From: Dillenia suffruticosa
Lineage: Eukaryota > Streptophyta > Magnoliopsida > Dilleniales > Dilleniaceae
Assembly: GCA_033439265.1 (NCBI GenBank)
Contig: JAVTVX010000034.1
Coordinates: forward strand, 12,865,001-12,929,000
DNA length: 64,000 nt
Reading direction: 5' to 3'
Below the pieces are notes generated by a model, which worked only from the letters and a program-made list of their open reading frames with translations, was not told the origin of the DNA and made no database searches. The translations under genes and the position numbers were made by a program. Positions 1 to 11,763 of the stretch are shown piece by piece (position 1 is the stretch's first letter; the number at the start of each line of letters is the position of its first letter).

Positions 1-1289
1 GGTTACCACTCGATTACTACTCGGTTACCACAATTGTTACCTTTTATCGTCGGTTAGTCATTTATGGTCGGTTAGTATATATGTTCATATGTTATATCGG
101 TTACTGCATCATTTATCCGTTAACAAATGTTACTATTTCGTCAGTTATCACATACTGTACGATTACCACACATGTTGACATTTTAGGAAATGTTATAAAC
201 TATAAAATAAAAAATTATTAAAATAATATAATATATTGTATTATTGAGAATGATTGATACATTAATAGAATAAGAAAAAAAATATTATATATCAAATAAC
301 TATATATTTTCTATTCTCTTCTCTTCAGCATATCTCTTGCTTTAAAAATGCTTGAGTCGCAACATCAACCTTCATATCAATCTATTCATAAAAAGGGTTA
401 TAAAAAAATATTATCTTTTCTGGATGGAGTATGTCAATCTATTTATAAAAAAAAAAATTCTTATAAATAAAAATATTGCCTTTTGGATGTAGTCACATAG
501 AGATAATGATTGTTGGTTGGGAGCTAAGAATACAAATAATTTGGATTATTATTAAAAGCAAAAATGAAATTGAAATTAGTAATATTGTGTGAAAATAAAG
601 AAATAACATTCGTACTTAAATCTGAACTAAACCAGATAATTAGGTTTCTTCAAAGTCAAGTTTCTCTGGGATGATTGTGATTCTTTAAAAATACTCATCT
701 TTCGTTTAATTCATCCAAAATGAGCATAAACTGTGAAAATTTAAAATATTTCAAAATATAATATAATCCAAATTTTATTTTAAAAAAATATATGTGATTA
801 CCTATTTCACGAAAATTTGGTTGATTCACAAACAAGAGCTTTAAGCGGAGAGGAGAGGTTTTGAGGGGAGGAAGGGAAAGAGGGTTCAGAGAGAATGATT
901 TATAGAATATTTGGTTTATTTTACCGCATAAACAAATTTTCAAAATTTTCAAAAATCCGTCAATTTTTCCCGCTTTTTCTAACATTTTTACCGCCTTTTA
1001 GATCATCAAGTTTTTACCACTTTAGAGTTTAATTTCATCTTAATCTACCGCTCTTTTTTTTATTACATCATCAAAAATTTTGTATTTTCATTTGTATTTT
1101 TGTTTTTGTTACCAACTATTATTACAATATTACAACATTGTTACTATGTTATGTTATAATATTATTACTAAATTACATTAAAAAACCTTTAATTTTATAT
1201 TATTACATTATTTAAATTAATAATATTAATTATACATTATTCTACATAATTCACATTTAAAATTTTTTATATATTAATTATGGCATTAT
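1..1289. other. AT-rich non-coding DNA with TTACC-rich start
   Basis: No gene is supported. The first 180 bases are enriched in GGTTAC/GATTACCAC/CGGTTAG motifs that recur irregularly. They may be subterminal repeats of an element extending left of the window. The rest is AT-rich with homopolymer runs. A minus-strand reading frame near 695-985 has no recognisable domain and low-complexity composition, so I do not call it. Confidence 0.5.
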
Positions 1290-1296
1290 TGATTGA

Positions 1297-1518
1297 AAGA
1301 CCGGTGCTTGCCTCATGACGCATGCCTACACGGGCGCCTGCGCGGCATGCATGGTAGCCCATGCAAATGTGTGCGTGGGCGCCCGCATGGCATGAGTGGC
1401 ATATGCCCCCGCGTAGGGTAACAGCGCATGCAAGCACCTGCGCGGTCGCCCGCACGGGCGCCCGGCTATGCCAACGCGGGCACCCTAGCATGGGGCATGC
1501 ACACATGGAAGCGCCTCC
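1297..1518. repeat. GC-rich island 1
   Basis: About 220 bases of strongly GC-rich sequence sit abruptly in AT-rich DNA. It is built from variants of GGGCGCC, GCATGC and CGCACGGGCGCCC, many of them self-complementary. The words GGGCGCC/GCGCCC and GCAAGCACCTG recur in or beside island 2 (3975-4240). Open frames here are by-products of GC richness and overlap on both strands. I infer a repeat or minisatellite-like insertion, not a gene or a CpG promoter. Confidence 0.6.
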
Positions 1519-2543
1519 ATAAATTAGTATATTATTAAATTAGTAATTTATATATTATTATTTTAAATTATTAATATTATTATTTAAAAATTATAATATT
1601 ATTTAATCAATCAAGCAATTCTCACAATAATTAGGCGGTAAATTTTGTGAATGTCCCAAAAACATTTTACATTTCGGTATCAATCAGCCACCAAAATTTT
1701 GTATTTGTTTTTTGTTTCAATTGCGAAAAATTTAGTTTTGGCGCCAGATTATCATGTTACTTACTTGCTATATGTCTATTTCTCTTTTTTTTTTCTTTTT
1801 TACTCTCTTTGTTTGCTTTTATTTAAACAAAAACAATTTAAAACAATTATTAAATTAAATTGACTTTGTGTTAGGAAAATCAAACCACCTTACCATCAAA
1901 TTCAAATAAAATTCATTAAAATTCATTGTCTCATTATGGTTGGAAGATGATATGATAGTTTTAACAAAATTAATCAAACCACTTGAAAAATAAAATTCAT
2001 TGTGTATGATGTTCTGCTTTTGACAAAATTGGGGCGAAAATTTTGGATTACTTTATTATCAAATTTTGTTAAACTACTTGTAGGATTAACATGATGAACC
2101 AAGAGGTATTACCTAAATATCAATTGTGATTTTCTAAGATCGGTTACTTTAATCAATGAACTAGATTAAATCTGGCCTTGAGTATCTATCCAAGAATAAT
2201 GTTACTAGTGCAACATAAATTTTATTTTCACCCCTAGCAACATTAATTTTGTCTTGATACCTAAATGTCAACAATGGTAATTGAGCAATTGAGCAAATGT
2301 TTGTTCTATCTTATCATATCACTTGTTAGTGGGTGAGATGGATATTGTTAGTGGGTAGTACAACTAATAAACACGATATTGTTAGTTGTTGGTGAGTGGT
2401 ACAATCTTAAATTTATTATTACATAACTTGATATTATTTTTTTAAAATATTATTTTTAAAAGAGATGACAAATACTATAGATACATACTATTCAATACAT
2501 ACTATTCAATAGTGACTCAATTGCGAATGTAAGTATATACTGT

Positions 2544-2545
<2 letters not shown>

Positions 2546-2576
<31 letters not shown>
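2546..2576. repeat. (TA)n microsatellite
   Basis: Uninterrupted alternating TA tract of about 30 bases. Confidence 0.95.
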
Positions 2577-2580
<4 letters not shown>

Positions 2581-3234
2581 TTCTATTAAACTCTAATATC
2601 CTATGTACTGTTTCATATGAAGTGAATGTAATATGTTCGAAAAACAAATCAATCATGATTAAAACTTTATAGTAAATCATAGTAAGGTTTATTCATCATG
2701 TAATAAATGGGTACAATGATATTAACAAATGGAAACAATATAATTGATATTTTGATATGAAAATTTAAATAAAAACTAGATTTAATCATTTGTTTAATTA
2801 GATTAATCTGGCAAAACAAACCGCGAATATTCTACTACTTATAAAGAGTTTTAAGAGTATAGATATGAAAAAGTTAACAAATTTTAAAAATTAATTCTAA
2901 AAATTACATTGCATTGCATGAGAACCATATAGAAATGGAATGAGTATAATAATATAGTGACTAAGAAAAAAATAGAGAGGGTCAAAAAATTGTGAAATGT
3001 AGTAACTAGTTAGTAAGTAGTTAGTAAGTATTTCGTAAGCAAGTAATAAAAATCACAAGACGGTATTAATTAAAAGTATAAAAAAATTTGTGAGAAATTA
3101 AAAAACACGGTAATGAAAAAAGAGACGGGAGAAAAAGCGCGAAAGTGAGATTTTAAAAATTTGTTTGTGAAAATTATATATTATAAATTCAATTCAGACG
3201 AAACCTCTAACTCAAAATTTTTTCATCCTTCCCT

Positions 3235-3390
3235 TCAAAATTCTTCTCCCCAAACTCATTTAAATCTCTCACTCATACTTTACAAAATTTTATCTGCCAT
3301 CAAAATTTCTCCATCATTCTCTTGAAAGCTCTTCTTCCCTAACTCATTTAAATCTCTCACTCATACTTTGTAAAGTTTTATCTTGGATAT
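3235..3390. repeat. Two-copy tandem duplication, about 89 bp
   Basis: The phrase AACTCATTTAAATCTCTCAC followed by TCATACTTT occurs twice about 89 bases apart, each preceded by a CTTCTTC/CTTCTCC run and followed by a TTTTATCT phrase. No coding potential is apparent. Confidence 0.75.
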
Positions 3391-3974
3391 TTGAAAAAAC
3401 AACGGATGAACATTATACGAAGAATCACAACTACTCCAAGTTCAGTCGAACAAGCTCAATCATCCAACATATTACCCAGGTTTTAAAAAATAAACATATT
3501 ATTTTTATTTCAATTTGAGATTTAATATTAAAATAGAAAATTTTCAAAAAATTGACGCAGAAAAGAAAAAAGATTGTGAAAACTTATTTTCAAAATTTGT
3601 TTATGAAAATAGAGAGAGATTATTATAGCAGAAGAGCAAAACTTTTGTAAAAAATTTGAAAATATTTTGGGAGACAAATAATATAATAATTATATTATTA
3701 TAAATTATATTATAAATTTACCAATTTAGATCAAATTATCAAGCTAATGTACTTTTTCATAATATAATATTTGTATAATAATCATTTAATTATTATTAAT
3801 ATTATATTATATAACTTAATTAATTATTTTAGATGTGAAATAATATTTCAAGCGGTGTCAATATTAATAATTTTAAATAATTAGATTCTCTAAACTGTAA
3901 ATAATTTTCTTAATTTTTATTGTTATTAATTTAAATAAAATTAATAGTAATTTAAACAATTAAAATATTGCTTG

Positions 3975-4240
3975 CCTGAACCGTGCTAGGCTGCTACAGG
4001 CGTTTGCCTCTGCTCGCACGGGTGCCCGCGTAGGCAGGCGCTGCGCGCATGCGAGCGCCCACACTGGCGCTTGCCCATGCTTCGCGGGCGCCTGCCCTTG
4101 CTCGCGCTGGCACCCACTAAGAGGGCGCTGCGCGCAGGCAGGTGCGCATCCGAGTGCCCGTACTGGCACCTGCCCATGCTCGCACGGGTGCCCGCGGGGG
4201 CAGGCGTCCCGCACAAGCAGCGCCCGTGCTGGTCGCCTAT
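3975..4240. repeat. GC-rich island 2 with internal tandem units
   Basis: A second abrupt GC-rich block in AT-rich DNA. It contains two to three degenerate copies of a unit of roughly 100 bases. The recurring order is GCTCGCACGGGTGCCCGC, then GGGCGCTGCGCGC, then ACTGGC(A/G)C(C/T)TGCCCATGCT. Overlapping open frames on both strands are products of composition. It shares words with island 1, so the two may belong to one repeat family. Confidence 0.65.
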
Positions 4241-4253
4241 GGCCCGTATGGGC

Positions 4254-4431
4254 TTCAGCTTTCTCAGCTTCCTTTTATTTATGCAGCCAGCTTGCTCAGC
4301 TTCCTTTTATTTATACAAAAAAGGATAAAGTGTTTCAAGCTGAGCGCTAGCTTGCTCAGCTTCCTTTTATTTATGCAGCCAACTTGCTCAGTTTCCTTTT
4401 ATTTATGCAAAAAAGGATAAAGTGTTGCAAG
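4254..4431. repeat. Direct repeats with CAGCTTCCTTTTATTTATGC
   Basis: The phrase GCTCAG(C/T)TTCCTTTTATTTAT occurs four times in alternating contexts, two of them followed by a shared AAAAAAGGATAAAGTGTT(T/G)CAAGC tail (spelled here only to show the variable base). The large period is about 92 bases. The block abuts GC-rich island 2 on its right. Confidence 0.8.
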
Positions 4432-4497
4432 CACCTGAATTTGAACCTATGACCAGAAGCTGAATATTTGGGATGTTAACCATTAATCCACAATTTC
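4432..4497 (-). repeat. Possible tRNA-like (SINE) promoter boxes
   Basis: Read on the minus strand, TTAATGGTTAAC resembles a polymerase III A box, and about 30 bases later ATAGGTTCAAATTC resembles a B box (consensus GGTTCRANNC). The spacing suits a tRNA or SINE head, but no cloverleaf can be drawn convincingly. Chance resemblance is possible. Confidence 0.25.
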
Positions 4498-5385
4498 CTT
4501 GTATAAATTTCTCTTTTTTCTTTTTATTTATTTCTTTCTTCCTACCAATCTCAATCTTACTTTTGTTTTTGCCTCCCTATTTCACTCTCACTTTTTTTTT
4601 TCCCTATCTCACTCTCACCTCTATTTTTTTCTTTTTCTGGGAGCTTTTTTTTTTTCATTTTATATTGTCTTTGAATTATTTTTATTCGGATTTTAACATA
4701 TTCAAAACCAATGATATTTAAATTGAATGTTATGAATGAATTATAATTTATTAATTTTATATATTTTGAAGGGGAAATATTTGTGATTAAATATATATAT
4801 ATATATTTAAATTATTAATATATTATAATTTAAATTTCATACTTATTAGAAAAACAAAAAATTAGTAAAAAAACAAAAATAATAAAATTAAATGAAATAG
4901 AATAATGGATGATATAAAAATTAATTGTTATAAGAAATTTAAAATATATTGTTAAAAATTAAAATATAGAAAATTTTGAAAAATTGATGATATTTTTACA
5001 ATTTATAAAATCTCGATACTATATAAAATTTAGGGAAATAGTATTATATTGTTTTTTAAAATTTCATAAAATAAAAATAAAAGTTAATATATGTAATTTT
5101 GTACTATTTAGAGAAAATTTAAAAATGGAAGTAAATATAATATTTATAAATAAATGATATTTTTTGATTTTTAATTTTCAAATTATTAAATCATAAACCT
5201 TTTCAAAAATTTTTTATACATTTTAAAATTTTAAAAAATGTATATAAGTTAATATTAAATTAGTATAAATAATTAAAATATTTAATGAAATTATTTAATG
5301 TATATAAGTAATGTATGTTAATAAATATTAAATAAATGTATGTTAATAAAAAATAGAAATAAATATAATGATAGTAGATTAAATG
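4498..5385. other. Pyrimidine-rich then AT-rich spacer
   Basis: The first 170 bases are a T/C-rich run on the plus strand. The frames open through it are low-complexity Phe/Leu/Ser strings and are not credible proteins. The remainder is very AT-rich and holds nothing recognisable. Confidence 0.5.
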
Positions 5386-5389
5386 AACG

Positions 5390-5960
5390 ATTACATATCA
5401 CAAACTTACCACTATATAAATTTATTTATCCACTTTCCATCTACTTAATATCTATTTACCACGATTATATATCACAAATTTATCACTAACTTATCACTAA
5501 CTTACCACTATATAAACTTAGTTACCCAATTACCATCTACTTATCACTAACTTACTACTAACTTACCACTATATAAACTTATCACTAATTTACTACTAAC
5601 TTACCACTATATAAACTTAGTTACCCAATTACTATCTACTTATCACTAATTTGCTACTAATTTATCATTATATAAACTTATTTATCCACTTACCATCTAC
5701 TTATAATCTACTTACTATCTATTTACTACGACTATATATCACAAACTTATCACTATATAAACTTACTTATCCACTAACCATTTACTTACCACTAACTTAC
5801 TATTATATAAACTTACTTATTCATTTATCATCTACTTACCACGACTATATATCACAAACTTACACAAACTTACCACTATATAAACTTACTTACCCACTTA
5901 CAATTTATTTACCACCTACGTACCTACTACTACTACTTATTATTATCACATATTTACTAA
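5390..5960. repeat. CACTATATAAA / TTACCAC minisatellite
   Basis: About 570 bases are built from shuffled short modules: ACTTACCACTATATAAACTT, TATCACTAACTTACTACTAA, (C/T)CACTTACCATCTACTTA and ACGACTATATATCACAAA. Modules recur in variable order, not at one strict period. A frame of about 121 codons through it is purely repeat-encoded. Some modules contain CACTATA, a word close to CACTA-element termini. Confidence 0.85.
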
Positions 5961-6039
5961 ACTGCTACTATCATAAATTTACCACAATTTATTTTCTAGA
6001 TTATTTTCAAATATAAAGAATATATGATACAAAAATATA

Positions 6040-6453
6040 ACAATATTAGGTTTTTACAGACATTACAATATATAGATTAGAATTTAAACAAATCTAGTTT
6101 TAAAAGACGGTAGAATTTGTTGTTACCATACATCTAAAATCTATGAAGACGGTATTGTTAAATAGATAATAAAAAAAATTTATATTGAGATTGTTTTTAA
6201 ACCGTGCAAAAAAGACTATTACATTTATTAACCATAATTTTTAATCATCGCAATTGAATATTGCTTTACAGACGGTTGTGGTAGCTTTACCTACAGTTGA
6301 TAAATTTTTCTTCACGGATATTTTAATCAGTTGAGAAAAACCTATATTTTATGACGGTATTGTCATAGGGCGTCTTTATAAATCATAAAAACCATTACTA
6401 AAAGTCACCGTCATTAAAAATTACCGTCAGCACAGCGCTTTAATTTTATAGTG
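6040..6453. mobile_element. Probable right end of a CACTA-like element
   Basis: The segment carries repeated GACGGTA/ACCGTC words in both orientations (near 6105, 6145, 6270, 6352, 6402, 6420) and ends in TATAGTG followed by ATA. Reverse-complemented, the end reads CACTATAAAATTAAAGCG. Clustered subterminal repeats plus a TAGTG end are characteristic of the En/Spm superfamily. The left end is not identified and may lie outside the window or be lost, so the target duplication cannot be verified. Confidence 0.5.
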
Positions 6454-7085
6454 ATAGTAATTCATCTCAAATTTTATTTCATACCGTCGTATTTTCAAAT
6501 TCAAAAACAAATTGATTCAACATTTCAACAGTCTAACCCTTGGTGAAACAAGTTTTTACTCAAGGGATCCAAATCAAATTCCTTCAAAATAATTCTCCAA
6601 GAAAAAGTTCAAAGAGATAAAAAGGGTGGTCCTTATTTTAAATATACAAACTATAATCAAATTTGAAACTCATATAAATATATAGAAAATAAGTTTTTAA
6701 AATAAATACACGGTATACCTCCACTTTGGTCCACTTATATCTCAATTCAAAAGAAAATTATTGTCCGAAAAAATCCAAAAAACCTAATTTCTACAAATCC
6801 AGTACTATACATCCACAAGTGTCGACTAAGCTTCCTCTGTGAAAATGAAAATAAGAGGAGTGAGTATATACTATACCCAGTGAGTAATATACAAATTGTA
6901 TAAAAACAAGATTTACGTGGTGGATATATCAAATGCATATATTTCAAAACTATCATGTCGTTTTCAATTTCATCTAATAAAAAAATACTCAAGTTATTGT
7001 TTCCAATATTATCATAATTCACAATTATCATAATTTAATCTCAAATGTATCCAACTATTTCATATTTTCAAATATTAAATAAACC
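6454..7085. other. AT-rich spacer
   Basis: No gene or element terminus is recognised. A minus-strand frame at 6747-7031 lacks any recognisable motif. Confidence 0.4.
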
Positions 7086-8480
7086 AAAATCATTATTTCC
7101 AACAAAAATTTACTACGACTTAGAGTGGAACCGACAAAGGATTTAAAAATTTTATATTTAAAAATGCCCACATCCTTGATATTGTCTATAGGCTTTCATT
7201 GGTGATGCGTTCAACTATCACATGCTTGTGGGCACTATATCCAGCCATGAATGTACTGCACGTGTTCGGCTACATCCCATGGTCTACCAACCCCACTACG
7301 TCACCCTGTCGGGTCACTCCATAGAGAGAAATGACTAATCATCTAATAGGGGTTTAGGGTCTCACCCTAAGCCAATCATAGCATCATTTCACAAAAATTA
7401 TAAATCAAATTCATGTGCTATCAATTCTAACAATTTCTCAATAGTAATCATCATATGAATGAATTCAATATCAACAAATTTACATAACACATTAGTTCAT
7501 TCAAAACATATAGGATGTATAAGATTTCAAAATTCAATTTTTGGGATATTTCACACATATTAAAGTATTTAAATTCAAGTTCTAAAAATCATTTAGGAAA
7601 TTCAATAAAAACATTTTTTTTTATTTAAATACAATCATGAAATCACTCATCTCTTGGAATGATGAACACCCCATTTCATAATCAATCCAAAATAATCCTT
7701 TTTTGGATTCCAATTGATTTATCCAAAAATAGTAAATATAAATTCGACGTTAAATTATGCTTATAATTAGGGTTTATGAATTTTCCCATATATAATACAA
7801 ACCCTAATTTTTAAAATCCATAATTTCACGTTCTAATTCCATCAACCACATGCCAATTGCATCTATATACTATTTCCATGCACAATTTCCCCAAATTTTA
7901 CGTTATAACCCTAGATTTAAATTCCCAAATCAAATCTCACAATCCAAATTTGATAATCCAAACTCATGCTAGAAAACATAAATCTAGGTTTAAAGAGCAA
8001 TATTACCTCAAAGGAATCCTAACACAAATTTCGTCTAGGATCAACTTTATTCAAAATCCTAACTTTCTCTTTTTACGAATATCCCAAATTCTAAGCATAA
8101 AAATCAAATTATTTAGTAATAAAACTAAATCCATGAAAAAGAATAGAAAATTACATCAATTTTGTGGTTGGATTGAATCTTAAACGTTGGGTTTCAAAAA
8201 CCCTAGATTTTCCCCTCTTTGGGCAAACCCTAGGTTTCTTTCCCCAAATCTATCTCAATCAAATGTTTAATTGAGGATTTGGAAGTTTTATAGAGTGGGT
8301 TTGAGGGAGATTAATTGATTTTGGGATGGATTGAGAGAGATAGGCGAGAGAGATGAGAGTCGAGAGAAAAAGTCGGGTGAGAGAGCAAAGAGTGAGTTCA
8401 GGAGAGAAGAATGAAAAATAAAGGTTTGTTTAAACCTTTTTAATTTATGAGGTGAAATCTCCATTTTGTCCTTCTTATTT
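7085..8480 (-). mobile_element. LTR/promoter-like retrotransposon fragment
   Basis: Read on the minus strand, about 8480-8200 gives a C/T-rich leader, a CTCTATAAAAC core promoter-like box and a CCTAGGGTTT leader. The same architecture, with alignable phrases around an ATTCACTCA/AATCACTCA word, occurs at 45040-46080, also on the minus strand. I infer a degenerate Ty3/gypsy-type LTR plus leader. No internal coding domain and no LTR pair was found, so the class is uncertain. Confidence 0.35.
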
Positions 8481-9033
8481 TTAAGGTTTGATTAAAGTTG
8501 GTTGTCTATTTTTGTCATTTCGCAACGTTTCACATTTATGAATCGACTTGCAATACAGCACAAGTCGACTTATGTGTCTAAGGTTTTCACAGGCCAAGTC
8601 TGCTTTTGTCTAACAAGTAGCCTTGCCTTTTGTTTTATCAAACCCTCAAGTCGACTCAAAATTGGCTCAAGACGACCCAAATTTCCTTTTTGTATAGCCC
8701 CCAAGTCGACTTAGTTCTTAGTAGGTCGTCTTACTTAATGTGCAGACTTATTTCTCTGAAACTTAAATCTGACAAGTTAGCTTGTGCTGATCACCAGCAA
8801 GCTTATAGACACATAGTCAAGAAGCATAAGTTGACATGTCATTGAACAAGCTGACTTTCTTATATGAAGAGTTAAGGATTCTGAGAGCTAATCTCCTCAA
8901 GTCACATTGACACTTGTTCAGGTCGTCTAAGTGAATTCTATATTTAACCAAAATTTAATTTTTGAGCTCCAAGTCATCATATCATGGAGCAAGTTAGCTT
9001 GCCTACATTTAATTGACTCAAATTAAATTTTAA
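8481..9033. other. Spacer with repeated AAGTCGACT words
   Basis: The word AAGTCGACT occurs at least three times between 8560 and 8715, with related AGGTCGTCT and AAGACGACC words nearby. No coding similarity is seen. It precedes the gag remnant and does not obviously match the 3' LTR of that element, so the 5' LTR is probably missing. Confidence 0.4.
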
Positions 9034-10028
9034 TTGTTCCAAACCATCACCAATCCTACAAATACCGCCCATCCGGTGGTGCCCAACAACCCTATTGAAG
9101 CTCCTCCTGCTGCCAATTTGCCTGGAGATCAATCATTGATCACACTACAGGACCAATCGATCCTGCCCCCTGCTCCTACCTCTCCAGAAAAGGTTACTCG
9201 ACCTGAGATGGCCAGACTCAAATCTAAATTGCAAGGTATGAGCAAACAATAAGAAGAGCTTAGCCATGTTGTCAAACCAGGAGTCAAGTCCTCCTTGTAT
9301 GGGTCAAGTCACATGTGCCCGTGACAGTTTGAATCCAAGGAACACCGAGAACATTCAGTGACTTCCTAATGTAACCCTAACAATCTAAGAAAGCAGGTTG
9401 AAGTACTCTTAGCGAACAAACTCACATATGTTAATGCGAGAAGGGATGAACTCTTCCAACATCTCACCAGTCTATCACCATTTGATTCCAAGGTTTCTAT
9501 TGAACCAATGCCTCGTGATGTGCTTCTTCCCTTATGGAAAGGTACGATGGTATCACTGACCCCCGAGATCGCATGGCTTACTTAGTGACAGTGATGGTCT
9601 CAAGAGACATGATAGATACGACCATGTGTAAACACTTCTCTATGGCCTTGAAAGGTAACACCCTGACATGATTCAACTCACTCTCCCCATTCGACTTCAA
9701 AAGCTTCTCTTAGCTCCAATAGCAGTTCGAAACTCACTTTGTGATTAGTAGGGGAGTCAAAAGAAAGTCCACGTCCCTCCTTTCATTATGACAAAGGGAC
9801 GATGAACTGTTGAGAGACTTCCTTAACAAGTTCAAAACAGAGATGATGAAGGTCTTAGGCCTAAACCATACCATCATACTTGCTGCATTGCTCATAGGGC
9901 TACGACTGTCGGGGATGAAAACATCCATCACAAAAAATCCCTCGCCTACCATTCAAGAATTTTATGCCTACGTAGAGAAGTATATCACCGTCGAGGATAC
10001 GGAAGCACTCAACAAGCGACAAAACTGA
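9034..10028 (+). pseudogene. Ty3/gypsy gag remnant
   Basis: Gag packages element RNA into particles. The frame opens at 9034 with a Pro-rich stretch ending in an RLKSKLQGMSKQ segment. The gag domain proper follows from about 9537: MERYDGITDPRDRMAYL, then MCKHFSMALKGNTLT, then FETHFVISR and QRDDELLRDFLNKF, ending around EFYAYVEKYI at about 9990. These match the retrotrans_gag signature (YDG..DP.dH, a..F...L.g.A..WF..L, f..F...F.., E.L..F..RF). At least four in-frame stops, for example one at the usual Trp of the LTWF motif near 9669, make it non-functional. Confidence 0.85.
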
Positions 10029-10189
10029 TCAGCTCGGAATGAACATAGCCAATCACCCCGATAAGCCTCACCTAAAAGAGCCCGACCAGGACCCTCTCAA
10101 CAATGAAGGTTCACGAATTATACTCTCCTAAACAAGACATCAAGTCAAGTTTTGCTTCAAATTCGAAATAAATATTATGTCAGATGGCC

Positions 10190-11165
10190 TCCTCACTTCA
10201 TGGAAGATGACTCAAAGAAGGATAAGACGCAATACTATTACTTCTACTAAGACCATGGCCACATGATAGACAAGTGTAAGAAACTCAAGGACAAACTTGA
10301 GTTTCTCGTCTAAATTGGTCGACTCTAGAGATTCATAAGAACAGAGAGGAAAGGCCTGCCCCCTTAAGGCTCACAGGCTATGAGGCACAAGAATGACTGG
10401 GATGAACAACCAACCCAGGGAATGCCCCCAACCAACTAGACAGAGTAATACTCCAAATGCAAAGCAAGTATGATCCATTGGATCCCTACCTACTAGTACA
10501 CATCTTAGTGGTATTACATGACCAAGAGCATGCACAACTGAATAGAATATGGCAGATAGTAGCCCCCATCATTCACAAGGCTGAGCCATCAAGCCTCATG
10601 TCAAAGGATGTCCCTACCACGCGTGTCAAGAAGCAACCCAAGAAGAAAAAACTAATAATCGGCTTCAACAACGATGACCTGGTGGGAGTCGATCCAGATC
10701 GACATGATTCCTTTGTCATTACCTCCAAAATAAGATAGTATGAGGTAAGGAGAATTTTCGTATATTAGGGGATTGGCTGTAACCTTCTCTATTGGGCTGC
10801 TTTTTAGTAAATGGGGTTCATCCAAACATACTTATAGCTACATGCTGGTCCCATCAAAGGACTCTCAAGTGAATAGATATATCCTGAAGATACCATTTCG
10901 CTTCCCATTACTCTTGAGACCCTGCCCAATCATGTGACTGTCACGATGATGTTTAATGTGGTTAAATTGCCCTCGCTTTACAGTGTTATCCTAGGCTACC
11001 CTAACTTGAATGCCTTGGAAGTATTATCGAGCACAAAGCACATGAAGGTTTAAGCTCAGGATCTCAACCAATATCGGAACACTACCCTACAACCTGGAAT
11101 TCCAAGCGAACCCTCTCAAGTAATTTTGGATCTCTTCCCTACTACTGTTACTCTCATATGATCAC
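10190..11165 (+). pseudogene. Zinc-knuckle-like and aspartic protease remnant
   Basis: Near 10230-10310 the translation YYFY*DHGHMIDKCKKLKDK matches the CxFHxDHGHxTxxCxxLK motif that closes Tat-lineage gag. From about 10640, the KKLIIGFNNDDLVGVDPD and YEVRRIF pieces correspond to the protease start. The catalytic DTGS position reads as a stop plus Gly-Ile-Gly, so the active site is lost. From about 10845, EDTISLPITLETLPNHV, MFNVVKLPSLYSVILGYP and NALEVLSSTKHMKV match the second half of the retropepsin domain. Stops and frame changes show decay. The polyprotein does not continue into reverse transcriptase. Confidence 0.8.
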
Positions 11166-11269
11166 TAGTCAAATGCCTTTTCACTTTTTTCATTGGTTAC
11201 ATTATGATTACTTTGCTTATAATGATTTGCTTTGTTAATCTCTTATGGTGTGCCAATCGCACCAAGCAC

Positions 11270-11715
11270 ATCTTAACGAACTTACCGACAACAAGGGATG
11301 CGTCTTTCAATTGGGTAGGTATGACCCATCTTAACGAATGAATGTATCGACAATAAGGGATGCATCTTCTTGTCAGGTAGATATGACCCATTTTAACAAA
11401 CAAACGTATTGATAATAAAGGATGCATCTCCTCGTCAGGTTGGTACGACCTATCTTAACTAATGAATGTACCGACAACAAGGAATGCATCTCTCCATCGG
11501 GTAGATACGGCTCATCTTAATGAACAAATTTACCAATAATAAGGGATGTGCCTCCTTATCGGTAGATATGACCCATCTTAATGAATGAGCATACCGACAA
11601 TAAGGGATGTGTCTCCTGGTCAGACAAGTATGGCTCATCCTAACAAGTGAGCATACCAAACAATAAGGGATGCGTCTCCCTGATGGACGGGTATGGCCCA
11701 CTCTATTTCTTTAAC
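11270..11715. repeat. 61-bp tandem repeat in Tat-like element, about 7 copies
   Basis: The phrase GACAA(T/C)AAGGGATGC(G/A)TC recurs at about 11286, 11349, 11410, 11471, 11533, 11593 and 11655, a period of 61-62 bases. Each copy includes a GGTAGATATGACCCATCTTAA-like half. Copies differ at many positions, so the array is old. Such arrays lie between coding region and 3' LTR in Tat/Ogre elements. Confidence 0.9.
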
Positions 11716-11763
11716 AAACAAATTATCAGAAAAGGGCGCGTCCCTTCGATGGAGTTCTTCTCA

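Larger units (their letters stand above)
1519..3974. other. AT-rich spacer without recognisable gene
   Basis: About 2.4 kb of AT-rich sequence. I see no coding similarity and no clear element termini. It contains a (TA)n tract near 2546 and a short tandem duplication near 3240, listed separately. A GACGGTA word at about 3060 matches the motif near the putative CACTA end at 6453, which weakly suggests both lie in one element. Confidence 0.4.

Noticed and set aside
1267..1506. Open frame over GC-rich island 1
   Set aside because: Composition-driven; frames are open on several strands, Cys/Ala/His/Arg-rich with no domain.
3960..4420. Four overlapping frames over GC-rich island 2
   Set aside because: They read tandem repeats in different frames and strands; none has a protein-like pattern.
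5651..6016. 121-codon frame in the minisatellite
   Set aside because: Encoded entirely by shuffled repeat modules; Leu/Tyr/Thr-rich low complexity.
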